The notes: generated by a model from the sequence alone, not told the origin. A stretch of 34,042 nucleotides of DNA from Pseudomonadota bacterium (GCA_018242005.1 JAFECU010000263.1:1-34042), one strand, 5' to 3'; counted from the first letter of the stretch, positions 15,563 to 26,366 are shown. Numbers and translations: made by a program.

Positions 15563-16771
15563 TCACTTGCCCATGTTGGCGGCGATGATGCGCGCCACGT
15601 CGGCCTCGGCGCCCTGGTCGAGCGCTTCGTACACGGCGGTCTGCGCCACGGGCTGCTCGCGCGGCGCATTGGCCAGCGCGGGGCCGCCGCGGTCCTTGGT
15701 GTCCACCGTCACCTCCATGGACAGGCCCACGCGCAGCGGGTGCTCGGCGAGCTGCTCGGGGTCGAGCGCGATGCGCACCGGCACGCGCTGTACCACCTTG
15801 ATCCAGTTGCCCGTGGCGTTCTGCGGCGGCAGCAGCGCAAAGGCCGCGCCCGTGCCCACGCCCAGGCCGATCACGGTTCCGCGGTATTCCACCTTGCCGC
15901 CGTACAGGTCGGCCGTGAGCGTCGCGCTCTGGCCCAGGCGCAGGTTGCGCAATTGGTTTTCCTTGAAGTTGGCGTCCACCCACACCTGTTTGAGCGGCAC
16001 CAGGGCCATGAGCGGCGTGCCCGCGGCCACGCGCTGACCCAGCTGCACGCTGCGCCGCGCCACATAGCCGTCGACGGGCGCGGGCAGGGCGGTGCGCCGG
16101 CTGCCCAGGTAGGCCTCGCGTACGCGCGCCGCGGCCGCCAGCACGCTGGGGTGCTGCTGAACGGCGACGCCCGCGGTCAGCGACTGGTTGCTGGCCAGTT
16201 GCTCGCGCGCGGCCGTCACGCCGGCCTGCGCGGCGGCCAGCTGGGTGCGGGCGCTGTCCAGCTGGCTTTGGGCATGCTGCAGCTCTTCCTTGGAGACGGC
16301 GCCGTCGCCCGTGAGCTGCTGGCGTCGGCGCAGGTCGTCCTGGGCGCGTGTGATCTCGGTTTGGGCGCGCGCGGCCTCTGCCTCGCGCAGGCGGATCTGC
16401 GCCGTGAGCGAGCCATTGTTCGCGTAGAGCTGGCGCACCTGGCGCACGGTCTGGGCCAGGTTGGCCTCGGCCTGCTGCAGGGCCACGCGCGCGTCGGCGG
16501 GGTCGAGCTGCACCAGGGCGCTGCCGGCACGCACGAAGTCGGTGTCGTCGGCCAGGATGGACATCACCGTGCCTCCGGCCTGCGGCGTGATCTGGATCAG
16601 GTTGCCCGACACATAGGCGTTGTCGGTGCTTTCGCGGTGGCTGGCGACCAGCCAGTCGTACAGGCCCAAGGCGATGGCGCCAATGGCGACTATGCCGGCG
16701 AGCGTGAGCAGGGCCTTGCGGCGGCGGACCTTGGCAGTTGCCGTATCGGGAGTGTTTTGCGGCGCGTTCAT
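15563..16771 (-). CDS. emrA: EmrA-type membrane-fusion (periplasmic adaptor) protein
   Basis: A 402-residue HlyD-family adaptor. It has one N-terminal membrane helix (about 21-42), then STDNAYVSGNLIQITPQAGG, the diagnostic start of the lipoyl-like domain in EmrA. A long alpha-helical hairpin follows (about 95-200, rich in Gln, Ala, Arg and Glu), then the second lipoyl half APVDGYVARRSVQLGQRV and a beta-barrel domain VWVDANFKENQLRNLRLGQ. It bridges EmrB and the outer-membrane factor. It starts 27 bases after the outer-membrane factor gene. Confidence 0.95.
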   Translation of the reverse strand: MNAPQNTPDTATAKVRRRKALLTLAGIVAIGAIALGLYDWLVASHRESTDNAYVSGNLIQITPQAGGTVMSILADDTDFVRAGSALVQLDPADARVALQQAEANLAQTVRQVRQLYANNGSLTAQIRLREAEAARAQTEITRAQDDLRRRQQLTGDGAVSKEELQHAQSQLDSARTQLAAAQAGVTAAREQLASNQSLTAGVAVQQHPSVLAAAARVREAYLGSRRTALPAPVDGYVARRSVQLGQRVAAGTPLMALVPLKQVWVDANFKENQLRNLRLGQSATLTADLYGGKVEYRGTVIGLGVGTGAAFALLPPQNATGNWIKVVQRVPVRIALDPEQLAEHPLRVGLSMEVTVDTKDRGGPALANAPREQPVAQTAVYEALDQGAEADVARIIAANMGK

Positions 16772-16798
16772 GGTGTGTTCTTGTTCGGAGCTTCTGTG

Positions 16799-18256
16799 TC
16801 AGTGTTGCGCGGTGGCCACCGGCAGCGGCGCGGCAAAGCCGCCGCCGAGCGCGCGCATGGCCGCCGCCTGGTTGTCCAGGCGGCGTGCGGCCAGATCCAC
16901 GGCCTGGCGGCGCTGGGCCAATACCTGGGTCTCGGCCGCCAGCACCTGCAGGTAGTTGGCCAGGCCCGCGTCGTAGCGCTTCTGGGCAATGGCGTAGGCA
17001 TCCTCGGCGGCAGCGCCGGCCTGGCGCTGCTGGGCGATCTGGCGCTCGATCGAGGCGCCCGATGCCAGCTGGTCGGCCGCGTCGCGCACGGCCTCCAGCA
17101 GGGCGGCGTTATAGCTCTCGACCGCCGTGTCCAGGTCCGCGGTCTTGCCGCGCAGGTTGGCGCGCAGGCGGCCGGAATCGAACAGCGGCAGGCGCAGCGC
17201 CGGGCCCGCGCTCCATTCGCGGCTGCCGGCCTCGATGAAGCGGTCGAGCACGATGCTCGACAGGCCCACAAAGGCCGTCAGGCTCACGTTGGGGTAGAAC
17301 TGCGCGCGCGCCACGGCCACGTCATCCATGGCGGCCTCGACGCGCCAGCGCGCCGCCGCCACGTCGGGCCGGCGGCCCAGCAGGTCCGCCGGTATGTGGC
17401 TCGGTATCGCTATTTGTCTGATAGCTGTTAGCGCCTTTGGGGTAATGGCTTGAGCCGTTTCCTGGTCTGAAATGAGGGCGCCCAGGGCGTTGCGCGCCAG
17501 GGCCTCCTGCTCGCGCAGGGCCTCGATCTGCTGGCGCGCCTCGGGCAGGGCCCCCTGGCTCTGGCGCAGCTCCAGCCGGGTGTCCAGGCCCGCGCCCAGG
17601 CGGCGCTGCACCAGGCGCAGCATCTCCTCGCGCTGGGCCAGGGTGCGCGCGGCCACGGCCTGCTGGGCCTGCAGGCGCGCCAGCTGGAAGTAGCCCTGCG
17701 CCACGCGGCTGGCCAGCAGCAGGCGCGCGGCCTGGGCGTCGGCGTGCGCGGCCTCGGCCTGGCCCAGCGCGGCCTGCAGCGCGGCGCGGTTCTTGCCGAA
17801 GAAGTCCAGCTCCCAGCTGCCGGTCAGGCGCGCCGTCTCTACGCCGATGGTGGCGCCGGCCACGCCCGGCGGGTACAGACCGTTGGCGCTGTAGCGCTGG
17901 CGCGAGGCGTCCAGGCCGGCGTCCAGGCGCGGGCCTTGGGTGGCCTGTGCCTGATCGGCAAAGGCCTGGGCGCGTGCGACGCGCGCGCCCGCCTGGGCCA
18001 GGCCCGGGTTGCCGGCCAGGGCCTGATCCATGAGTGCGTCGAGCTGTGCATCGCCAAAGCCGCGCCACCAGTCCTGCGGTGCTTCAAACGACGCCCCCGC
18101 CTGCAGGCCTGTTGCCCTGGCGTCCCGCAGTTGCGCCCGGGGCGCTATGCCCGACATGTCGGCACAGCCGCTCAGCGTGGCCAGCGCCAGCAGGGCCGAG
18201 GCCAGGAAGACGCCGGTTGGCGGCTGGGGGCTCGGGGGGGAATGGGGGTTCTTCAT
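16799..18256 (-). CDS. Outer-membrane efflux lipoprotein (NodT/OprM-type TolC family)
   Basis: A 485-residue outer-membrane factor with a lipobox LSGC (Cys31) after a signal peptide. Two TolC-type repeats follow: WWRGFGDAQLDALMDQALAGNPGLAQA in the first half and IPADLLGRRPDVAAARWRVEAAMDDVAVARAQFYPNVSLTAFVGL opening the second. It forms the trimeric exit duct for the EmrAB pump. It starts 13 bases after marR. Residues about 267-285 (QAITPKALTAIRQIAIPSH), just before the second repeat, are encoded by an A/T-rich patch that looks like a genomic repeat; the frame stays open through it, so the protein may tolerate it as a surface linker. Confidence 0.94.
   Translation of the reverse strand: MKNPHSPPSPQPPTGVFLASALLALATLSGCADMSGIAPRAQLRDARATGLQAGASFEAPQDWWRGFGDAQLDALMDQALAGNPGLAQAGARVARAQAFADQAQATQGPRLDAGLDASRQRYSANGLYPPGVAGATIGVETARLTGSWELDFFGKNRAALQAALGQAEAAHADAQAARLLLASRVAQGYFQLARLQAQQAVAARTLAQREEMLRLVQRRLGAGLDTRLELRQSQGALPEARQQIEALREQEALARNALGALISDQETAQAITPKALTAIRQIAIPSHIPADLLGRRPDVAAARWRVEAAMDDVAVARAQFYPNVSLTAFVGLSSIVLDRFIEAGSREWSAGPALRLPLFDSGRLRANLRGKTADLDTAVESYNAALLEAVRDAADQLASGASIERQIAQQRQAGAAAEDAYAIAQKRYDAGLANYLQVLAAETQVLAQRRQAVDLAARRLDNQAAAMRALGGGFAAPLPVATAQH
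17405..17457 (+). repeat. Comamonadaceae-type short repeat inside the outer-membrane factor gene
   Basis: GCTATTTGTCTGATAGCTGT followed by TAGCGCC and a distal GGCTTGAGCC arm has the layout of the short palindromic repeat I associate with this family (GATAGCTG..AGCGC....GAGCC). The patch is conspicuously AT-richer than the surrounding gene. Confidence 0.5.
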
Positions 18257-18269
18257 GGTGTGGTTCTGG

Positions 18270-18755
18270 TCAGCGCCGTTCGGCCAGGTGGCGCGTATTG
18301 GCGTAGATGCGTGCCAGGTAGCTGCGCAGCCGCGCTTCTTCCTGGGCGCTGAAGCCCTGCAGGAGCTGTTGCTGCAGCTCGGCCAGGATCATGGGCAGCT
18401 GCTCGGCTGCGGCTCGACCCTCGGGCGTGAGGGCGATCTGCACCGCGCGCCGGTCCTGCTCGGAGCGCTCGCGCCGGCACAGGCCCTTGGCCTGCAGGCG
18501 GTCGATCAGCCGCGTGAGGCCGCCCGCGTCCATGTGGCAGTCGCGTGCCAGTGCGGCGGCCGTGTCGGGCGCGCCCAGCAGCAGGCGCAGCAGGGGCTTC
18601 CATTGCGCGTCGGTCAAGCCCAGGGGCTCCATGCGGCGGTCGATCTCGCCACCCAGCAGCAGGCTGATGCGCCGCATCTGAAAACCTATGCTGCGCTCCA
18701 CATCGAACGGTGGCGGCTGCACCGGGTCGGCGTGCGCAAGGGGATCGGAATGCAT
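18270..18755 (-). CDS. MarR-family transcriptional regulator of the efflux operon
   Basis: A 161-residue winged-helix protein. The DNA-binding region runs about residues 45-115: LTDAQWKPLLRLLLG, then DTAAALARDCHMDAGGLTRLIDRLQAKGL (helix-turn-helix) and CRRERSEQDRRAVQIALTPEG (wing). It is a member of the MarR/EmrR family, whose repressors respond to aromatic or drug-like ligands. It is first in the operon marR - outer-membrane factor - emrA - emrB and has a perfect palindrome immediately upstream, so it probably represses itself and the pump. The ATG at 18755 is only 12 bases from the palindrome, so the mRNA would have almost no leader. Confidence 0.93.
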   Translation of the reverse strand: MHSDPLAHADPVQPPPFDVERSIGFQMRRISLLLGGEIDRRMEPLGLTDAQWKPLLRLLLGAPDTAAALARDCHMDAGGLTRLIDRLQAKGLCRRERSEQDRRAVQIALTPEGRAAAEQLPMILAELQQQLLQGFSAQEEARLRSYLARIYANTRHLAERR

Positions 18756-18764
18756 GGGGTCGAA

Positions 18765-18797
18765 TGATTATTGACTGGTCAATAATTGTCAAGTCAA
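18765..18797 (-). promoter_or_regulatory. MarR-type operator overlapping the efflux operon promoter
   Basis: TTATTGACTGGTCAATAA at 18768-18785 is a perfect 8+8 inverted repeat around a two-base centre. Next to it on the minus strand is TTGACA (18787-18792), which with a 16-base spacer reaches TAATCA (18765-18770). A second possibility is TTGACT (18792-18797) with TCAATA. The palindrome lies between or over the promoter boxes, as expected for repression by the adjacent MarR protein. Confidence 0.7.
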
Positions 18798-18837
18798 TTC
18801 ATTGAGCACGCCTTGCCACGGTGCTTGCCGGAGCGGG

Positions 18838-19959
18838 TCAGCCCTGGCCGGTGCGTGCCAGGTAGCGCTTGCGCCAGAACAGCGCCACCAGGGTGGTGGT
18901 GATGCCGCCCATGGCGCCCATGGCCCACCAGAAGCCGTCCTGCTGGTGTACCAGGGGGATGAATTCGAAGTTCATGCCGAAGATGCCGGCGATCAGGTTC
19001 AGCGGCAGAAAGATGGCGGTGATCACCGTCAGGATGCGCATGATGTCGTTGGTGCGGTTGCTCTGCACCGAAAAATGCATCTGCACCGCGGTCTCGGTGC
19101 TGTGTTCCAGGCGCCGCACATGGTTGACCACGCGCTCGATATGCTCGAGCACGTCGCGGCTTCGCACCTTGAGAAGGTCCAGTTCGCGCAGCGCGGCGTC
19201 GCCTTCCGGCGTGGCCCAGCCCTCCAGCGCATCGAGCCAGGCGCGCACGGCGGTGCGCTGGTCTTCACAGATCTCGTCGAGCTGGTGCAGCGTCAGGCGC
19301 GCGTCCAGCAGCGCGCCCCAATTGGCGAAGCGCGTGCGCGGGCGCAGCAGCTCGGTCTGCCAGTGATCGAGCTGGCGCGAGAGTTCGCGGCGCAGGTCCA
19401 GGTAGTTGTCCACGATATGGTTGACCACGCGCAGCATCAGGTCAGCGGGGCTCGCGGGCATGCGGTTGCCGGCCATGGGGACCAGCAGGCGGGCGGCGTA
19501 GGCATCGCGCACGCCGCAATCCTCGGGGTGTACCGACAGCAGCACCTGGTCGAACACGGCAAAACCGACGGGGCTGGTGTCTATGCGGCGCAGCACGGGC
19601 GGGCCGCCGCGCGAGTTGCCGGCCAGGGGCGCAGCGGCCTGGGCCTGGGCCTGCGCCTGGGCCAGGCGGCGCACCACCAGCAGGTCGTATTGCGCCGTGT
19701 AGTCGTAGTGCGAAGGCAGTTGGGCGTTGAGCAGGTCGGACACATGCAGGTCCACCAGCTGCTGGCCGGTCAGTGCCTGCAGCGCGGCCTGCAGGCGGGC
19801 CAATTCGTCGCCGAAGGCCGCGCGTGTGCAGGCGATCCAGTAGAAGCCCTGGGTGGGCGAGGCACCGGCCGGCGCGTTGGGCAACTGGTCCAGTTCCTGG
19901 ACGCCGGTGCCGGGTCGTAGGTGAAAGACGCGGATCGGTCTGACTGAGGTTTCCGTCAA
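18838..19959 (-). CDS. corA: CorA-family divalent metal ion transporter
   Basis: A 373-residue protein with a large cytoplasmic N-terminal domain, long helices (about 200-300), and two C-terminal membrane segments. The signature GMN in IFGMNFEFIPLVHQQDG (about 328-330) marks the selectivity filter. CorA pentamers conduct Mg2+ and sometimes Co2+, Ni2+ or Zn2+; the ZntB branch also carries GMN-like motifs, so the cation is not certain. The frame starts without an ATG. A GGAGG at 19965-19969 lies 5 bases before an in-frame TTG at 19959, which I chose; the TTG at 19971 overlaps that Shine-Dalgarno. It is followed by the efflux operon on the same strand and preceded by hemB. Confidence 0.88.
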   Translation of the reverse strand: MTETSVRPIRVFHLRPGTGVQELDQLPNAPAGASPTQGFYWIACTRAAFGDELARLQAALQALTGQQLVDLHVSDLLNAQLPSHYDYTAQYDLLVVRRLAQAQAQAQAAAPLAGNSRGGPPVLRRIDTSPVGFAVFDQVLLSVHPEDCGVRDAYAARLLVPMAGNRMPASPADLMLRVVNHIVDNYLDLRRELSRQLDHWQTELLRPRTRFANWGALLDARLTLHQLDEICEDQRTAVRAWLDALEGWATPEGDAALRELDLLKVRSRDVLEHIERVVNHVRRLEHSTETAVQMHFSVQSNRTNDIMRILTVITAIFLPLNLIAGIFGMNFEFIPLVHQQDGFWWAMGAMGGITTTLVALFWRKRYLARTGQG

Positions 19960-19998
19960 ATCGGCCTCCAACGCTTGTGGGGTGGGTGCGGGCAGCTC

Positions 19999-22363
<2,365 letters not shown>

Positions 22364-22379
22364 TGGCGGCGGCAACGCC

Positions 22380-23477
22380 ATGCACAAGACATCGGCCTGG
22401 CCCCTGGCGCTCATTTATGTGGCGTTGATCGTCTTTGCCAGCCTGTTTCCGTTCGAGGGCTGGCGCGCGCAGGGCATCTCGCCCTGGGTGTTCTTCACGG
22501 CACCCATGCCGCCGCCGTATTGGACCTGGTTCGATGTCGGCCTGAACCTGGCCGGCTACGCGCCGCTCGGCTTCCTGCTGGCGCTGGCCCTGCTGCGCAC
22601 CGGTTGGCCGCGCGCCGCCGTACCCGTGGCAGCGCTGGCGGGGGCGCTGCTGTCGCTGTCCATGGAGACGCTGCAGATCTATCTGCCGCGGCGCGTGCCG
22701 TCCAACATGGACCTGGCCCTCAATGCCTCAGGTGCTTTGGCGGGTGCGCTGGCGGCGGCGCTGCTGGAGCGCCTGGGCGCGATCGCGCGTTGGAGCCGTT
22801 TTCGCGAAAGCTGGTTCGTGCCGCAGGCGCGCGGTGCCTTGGTGCTGCTGGCGCTGTGGCCCTGGGCGCTGCTGTTTCCGGCGGCCCTGCCCTTTGGCCT
22901 GGGGCAGGTCTGGGACCGGCTGGAGGTGGCGCTGACCGATGTGCTGGGAGACACGCCCTTCATCGACTGGCTGCCCGTGCGGGAGCCGGTTCTGGAGCCG
23001 CTTTCGCCCGGCGGCGAGCTGCTGGCCGTGGCGCTGGGCCTGCTGATCCCCTGCCTGCTGGGCTACTGCATCATGCGCAACCTTGGACGGCGCGTGGCGT
23101 TCGCCATGGCCGTGGCGGCGGTCGGCGTGGCGGTGACGGCGCTGTCGGCGCTGCTCAGCTACGGTCCGGCCCATGCCTGGGAGTGGCTGACTCCGGCGAC
23201 GCGCGCCGGCCTGCTTGTGGGACTGGGCGCGGCGCTGGCGCTGGTCGCGCTGCCGCGGCGCGCCGCGGCAGCCTTGCTGCTGCTGGCGCTGATGCTGCAC
23301 CTGAACCTGCTCAACGAGGCGCCCGCCGGCGCCTACTTTGCCCAGACCCTGCAGGCCTGGGAGCAGGGGCGCTTCATCCGCTTCTACGGCCTGGGGCAGT
23401 GGCTGGGCTGGCTCTGGCCCTACGCCGCGCTGCTGTATGTGTTGTTGCGCGTGTCGCGGCGCGACGCGCAAACCTAA
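22380..23477 (+). CDS. VanZ-like family membrane protein
   Basis: A 365-residue protein with about nine or ten membrane segments. The N-terminal 140 residues match the VanZ-like domain: LIVFASLFPFEGW, then WFDVGLNLAGYAPLGFLLALAL, LLSLSMETLQIYLPRRVPSNMDLALNASGALAGALAA. VanZ-like domains occur in a teicoplanin-resistance accessory protein but most carriers have no known link to resistance. The remaining 220 residues are hydrophobic and I do not recognise them. The ATG at 22380 is 16 bases after hemJ and likely co-transcribed with it. The stop is 10 bases before the ferredoxin start. Confidence 0.85.
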   Translation: MHKTSAWPLALIYVALIVFASLFPFEGWRAQGISPWVFFTAPMPPPYWTWFDVGLNLAGYAPLGFLLALALLRTGWPRAAVPVAALAGALLSLSMETLQIYLPRRVPSNMDLALNASGALAGALAAALLERLGAIARWSRFRESWFVPQARGALVLLALWPWALLFPAALPFGLGQVWDRLEVALTDVLGDTPFIDWLPVREPVLEPLSPGGELLAVALGLLIPCLLGYCIMRNLGRRVAFAMAVAAVGVAVTALSALLSYGPAHAWEWLTPATRAGLLVGLGAALALVALPRRAAAALLLLALMLHLNLLNEAPAGAYFAQTLQAWEQGRFIRFYGLGQWLGWLWPYAALLYVLLRVSRRDAQT

Positions 23478-23480
23478 AAT
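23475..23480 (+). promoter_or_regulatory. Probable -10 box of the ferredoxin gene (leaderless start)
   Basis: TAAAAT overlaps the VanZ-like gene's stop codon and lies 7 bases before the ferredoxin ATG. No Shine-Dalgarno is present. The -35 region is poor. Confidence 0.45.
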
Positions 23481-23487
23481 CGGGCCC

Positions 23488-23829
23488 ATGAGCGATACCA
23501 CCGTCCCGTACTTTCAGCGCCACATCTTCTTTTGTTTGAACGAACGCCAAACTGGCGAGAACTGTTGTGCCCAGCACGGTGCGCAGCAGGCCTTCGAGCG
23601 CTGCAAGATGCTGGTCAAGCAGCAGGGCCTGGCCGGCCCCGGCAAGGTGCGCGTGAACAAGGCCGGCTGCATGGACCGCTGCGCGGCCGGTCCGGTGGCC
23701 GTGGTCTACCCCGAAGGTGTCTGGTACAGCTATGTGGACGGGGCCGACATCGACGAGATCGTCGAGTCGCACCTCAAGAACGGCGTGGTGGTCGAGCGCC
23801 TGCGCACGCCGCCGGAACTTGGCCGCTGA
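23488..23829 (+). CDS. Thioredoxin-like [2Fe-2S] ferredoxin
   Basis: A 113-residue protein starting MSDTTVPYFQRHIFFCLN. Cys16 and Cys27 (with Cys26 beside it), plus Cys61 and Cys65 in GCMDRCAAGPVAVVYPEGVWY, give the C-x10-C...C-x3-C pattern of thioredoxin-fold [2Fe-2S] ferredoxins. These relate to Shethna-type ferredoxin and the NuoE-type domain. It presumably carries electrons in the cytoplasm; the partner is not evident. The ATG at 23488 is chosen because a TAAAAT box lies 7 bases before it and the family N-terminus starts here. The frame is open further upstream only as a shadow of the VanZ-like gene. Confidence 0.92.
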   Translation: MSDTTVPYFQRHIFFCLNERQTGENCCAQHGAQQAFERCKMLVKQQGLAGPGKVRVNKAGCMDRCAAGPVAVVYPEGVWYSYVDGADIDEIVESHLKNGVVVERLRTPPELGR

Positions 23830-23916
23830 TCGGCACTCTCTACCCTGGTATATGCAGTGCTTTTTGGTTGCGACGCTTTCGCGAGAATCGTCGGCAGCCC
23901 CTGATTGGATAGCAAC

Positions 23917-24552
23917 GTGAATGCCCAAACCGAACGCCTGAACCTGACGGGCGCGGCCGGCGCGATCGAGGCCGTGCGCGACGCCGCGGCCGAGGGCGTG
24001 CCCGCGCGCGGCGTGGCTGTGATCGCCCACCCGCATCCGTTGTTCGGCGGCACCATGGACAACAAGGTGGTGCAGACCCTGGCGCGTGCCTTCGTGGCCA
24101 GCGGGTTTGCCGCCGTGCGCTTCAACTTCCGCGGCGTGGGCGGCTCGGCCGGCGCACACGATGCGGGCGCGGGCGAACTCGACGACCTGCTGGCCGTGGT
24201 GCGCCAGGTGGCGCCTGAGGGGCCCATCGCCCTGGCCGGTTTTTCCTTCGGTGCCTTCGTGACCAGCCATGCGATCGCGCGGTGTTGGGGCGAGGGCCGG
24301 GTGCAGAGCGCCGTGCTCGTGGGCACGGCCACCAGCCGCTTCACGGTGGCGCCGCTGCCACCCGAGGCCCATCTGCGCAGCCTGGTCGTGCATGGCGAGC
24401 ATGACGAGACCGTGCCGCTGGCCGCGGTCATGGACTGGGCTCGGCCCCAGACACTGCCGGTTACGGTTGTGCCCGGAGGGGGGCATTTCTTTCACGGACA
24501 ATTGCCCCTGCTCAAGGGGCTGGTCATGCGCCACCTACAGTCCACGCCTTGA
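23917..24552 (+). CDS. Alpha/beta hydrolase (short serine hydrolase)
   Basis: A 211-residue hydrolase. The HPHPLFGGTMDNKV motif near residue 40, the nucleophile Ser in GFSFGA, the acid in HGEHDETVP and the His in GGGHFFHG form the expected fold landmarks and triad. This compact subfamily is common in Proteobacteria, and no substrate is established. There is no ATG; the best start is GTG at 23917 (MNAQTERLNL), with a TTG at 23905 as alternative. Ribosome-binding sites are weak for both. It lies 87 bases after the ferredoxin and ends before a terminator. Confidence 0.85.
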   Translation: MNAQTERLNLTGAAGAIEAVRDAAAEGVPARGVAVIAHPHPLFGGTMDNKVVQTLARAFVASGFAAVRFNFRGVGGSAGAHDAGAGELDDLLAVVRQVAPEGPIALAGFSFGAFVTSHAIARCWGEGRVQSAVLVGTATSRFTVAPLPPEAHLRSLVVHGEHDETVPLAAVMDWARPQTLPVTVVPGGGHFFHGQLPLLKGLVMRHLQSTP

Positions 24553-24590
24553 TTGAGCGTCGCGCCGCGCCCGGCGCATCTGTTGTTCGA

Positions 24591-24615
24591 CGGCCCGTGG
24601 GCCGGTTTGTTTTTT
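24591..24615 (+). terminator. Intrinsic terminator after the alpha/beta hydrolase
   Basis: CGGCC (24591-24595) and GGCCG (24600-24604) form a stem with a four-base loop followed by GTTTGTTTTTTC. It lies 25 bases before the carboxypeptidase start, so that gene's promoter must overlap it or transcription reads through. Confidence 0.8.
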
Positions 24616-24640
24616 CTGTTTCCAGACTGCCCGTTTCACC

Positions 24641-25804
24641 ATGAAATCCCTCCTGTCCTCCCTGCGCTCCCTGGCCTGTGCCGCCCTGATGGCGCCCGCC
24701 ATCCTCTGGGCCCAGGCGCCCCAGCCCCCCGAGATCGCCGCGCGCAACTATCTGCTGGTGGATGTGACGGCCGGCCAGGTGCTGGCCGCCAAGGATATCG
24801 ACGCGCCCGTGGAGCAGGCGTCGCTCACCAAGCTCATGACCGGATACCTGGTGTTCGACGCCTTGCGTGCCAAGAAGATCACGCTGGAGCAAAAGCTGCC
24901 CGTGAGCGAGCGCGCCTGGAAGATGCCGGGCTCGCGCATGTTCATCGACCCCAAGATGCAGGTGCCGGTCGACGACCTGCTCAAGGGCATGATCGTGCAG
25001 TCGGGCAACGACGCCACCATGGCCCTGGCCGAGGGCGTGGGCGGCACGGCGGAGAACTTCGTGCGCCTCATGAACGAGCAGGCCAAGGCGCTGGGCATGA
25101 AGAACACCGCCTACAAGAACCCCGAAGGGCTGACCGAACCCGGCCACACCACCACGGCGCGCGACCTGGCGACGCTGGCCACGCGCCTGATGCAGGACTT
25201 TCCACAGTACATGCATTACTACTCCACCAAGCAGTACCGCTACGAGGGCACGCCGGCATCCAACAGCCACAACCGCAATTCGCTGCTGTTCCGCGACCCC
25301 ACGGTGGACGGCCTGAAGACCGGTCACACGGCCGCAGCCGGCTACTGCCTGGTGGCCACGTCCAAGCGTGACTTCCCCAACGTGGGCCAGCGCCGCCTGC
25401 TGTCCATCGTGCTTGGTGCCTCCAGTGAAAACTCCCGCGCCAATGAAAGCCAGAAGCTGCTCAACTGGGGTTACACGGCGTTTGATGCCGTCAAGCTGTT
25501 CGACGCCGGCCAGGCCGCCGCAACGCCGGCCGTCTGGAAGGGCTCGCAGAACACGCTCAAGATCGGCCGCCCCGAGGCCATCGTCGTCACCGTACCCGCG
25601 GGCAGCGCCGGCAAGCTGAGCACCGACATCGTGCGCCAGGACCCGCTCATCGCGCCGTTCACCAAGGGTCAGTCCGTCGGCACGCTCAAGGTCAAGCTCG
25701 GCGACCAGCAGGTGGCCGAGGTGCCCCTGGTGGCACTGGAAGATGTGGGCCAGGCCGGCATCTTCGGCCGCGCCTGGGACGCCATCCGCCTGTGGATTAA
25801 GTGA
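24641..25804 (+). CDS. dacC: D-alanyl-D-alanine carboxypeptidase (PBP5/6 family)
   Basis: A 387-residue penicillin-binding protein that trims the terminal D-Ala from peptidoglycan stem peptides. It has a signal peptide ending near WAQA (residue 25) and the motifs SLTK (Ser61, Lys64), SGN (121-123) and KTG (226-228). A C-terminal beta-rich domain follows, and the last segment (IFGRAWDAIRLWIK) is an amphipathic membrane-anchoring helix, as in PBP5 and PBP6. The choice between dacA and dacC names is conventional in this group. It lies alone between a terminator and the ribosomal gene promoter. Confidence 0.93.
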   Translation: MKSLLSSLRSLACAALMAPAILWAQAPQPPEIAARNYLLVDVTAGQVLAAKDIDAPVEQASLTKLMTGYLVFDALRAKKITLEQKLPVSERAWKMPGSRMFIDPKMQVPVDDLLKGMIVQSGNDATMALAEGVGGTAENFVRLMNEQAKALGMKNTAYKNPEGLTEPGHTTTARDLATLATRLMQDFPQYMHYYSTKQYRYEGTPASNSHNRNSLLFRDPTVDGLKTGHTAAAGYCLVATSKRDFPNVGQRRLLSIVLGASSENSRANESQKLLNWGYTAFDAVKLFDAGQAAATPAVWKGSQNTLKIGRPEAIVVTVPAGSAGKLSTDIVRQDPLIAPFTKGQSVGTLKVKLGDQQVAEVPLVALEDVGQAGIFGRAWDAIRLWIK

Positions 25805-25830
25805 GCGGGCGCTGCATCTTGGCATGGCGC

Positions 25831-25859
25831 TTGCCTCTATCGCATCAAGCTGATACATT
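25831..25859 (+). promoter_or_regulatory. Promoter of the str operon (rpsL)
   Basis: TTGCCT (25831-25836), exactly 17 bases, TACATT (25854-25859), with TG at 25851-25852 as an extended -10. The transcript would start near 25866, giving a leader of about 60 bases. A small TTCGGAA/TTCCGAA inverted repeat lies at 25869-25882. Confidence 0.75.
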
Positions 25860-25927
25860 AGAAGGCTTTTCGGAATTTCCGAAGGGATTCACGTTTTCGC
25901 TTTTCATTCACGTTTAGGGACGTATTA

Positions 25928-26305
25928 ATGCCAACCATTAACCAACTCGTGCGTCAGGGCCGCACGGTCGAAGTTGTCAAATCCAAAAGCCCTGCCATGG
26001 AAAACTGCCCCCAGCGCCGTGGCGTGTGCACCCGCGTGTACACCACGACGCCGAAGAAGCCTAACTCCGCTCTGCGCAAGGTTGCCAAGGTGCGCCTGAC
26101 CAACGGCTTCGAGGTCATCTCCTACATCGGCGGTGAAGGCCACAACCTGCAGGAGCACAGCGTGGTGCTGGTGCGCGGCGGCCGGGTCAAGGACTTGCCC
26201 GGTGTGCGTTACCACATCGTGCGCGGTTCGCTTGACCTGCAAGGCGTCAAGGACCGCAAGCAGGCCCGCTCCAAGTACGGTGCCAAGAAGCCGAAGGCCA
26301 AGTAA
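25928..26305 (+). CDS. rpsL: 30S ribosomal protein S12
   Basis: A 125-residue protein starting [12 protein letters not shown], with the hallmark [21 protein letters not shown] (streptomycin-resistance lysine region, wild-type K in PKKPN) and [16 protein letters not shown] loops. It sits at the decoding centre of the small subunit. It is the first gene of the str operon here. The full length and ending ([10 protein letters not shown]) are standard for betaproteobacteria. Confidence 0.99.
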   Translation: MPTINQLVRQGRTVEVVKSKSPAMENCPQRRGVCTRVYTTTPKKPNSALRKVAKVRLTNGFEVISYIGGEGHNLQEHSVVLVRGGRVKDLPGVRYHIVRGSLDLQGVKDRKQARSKYGAKKPKAK

Positions 26306-26366
26306 TCCGGCTTTTGCAAATTTTCGGTGCTGTGTTGCCCGCGTGGCGCGGAAGATGCAGCGAAGT

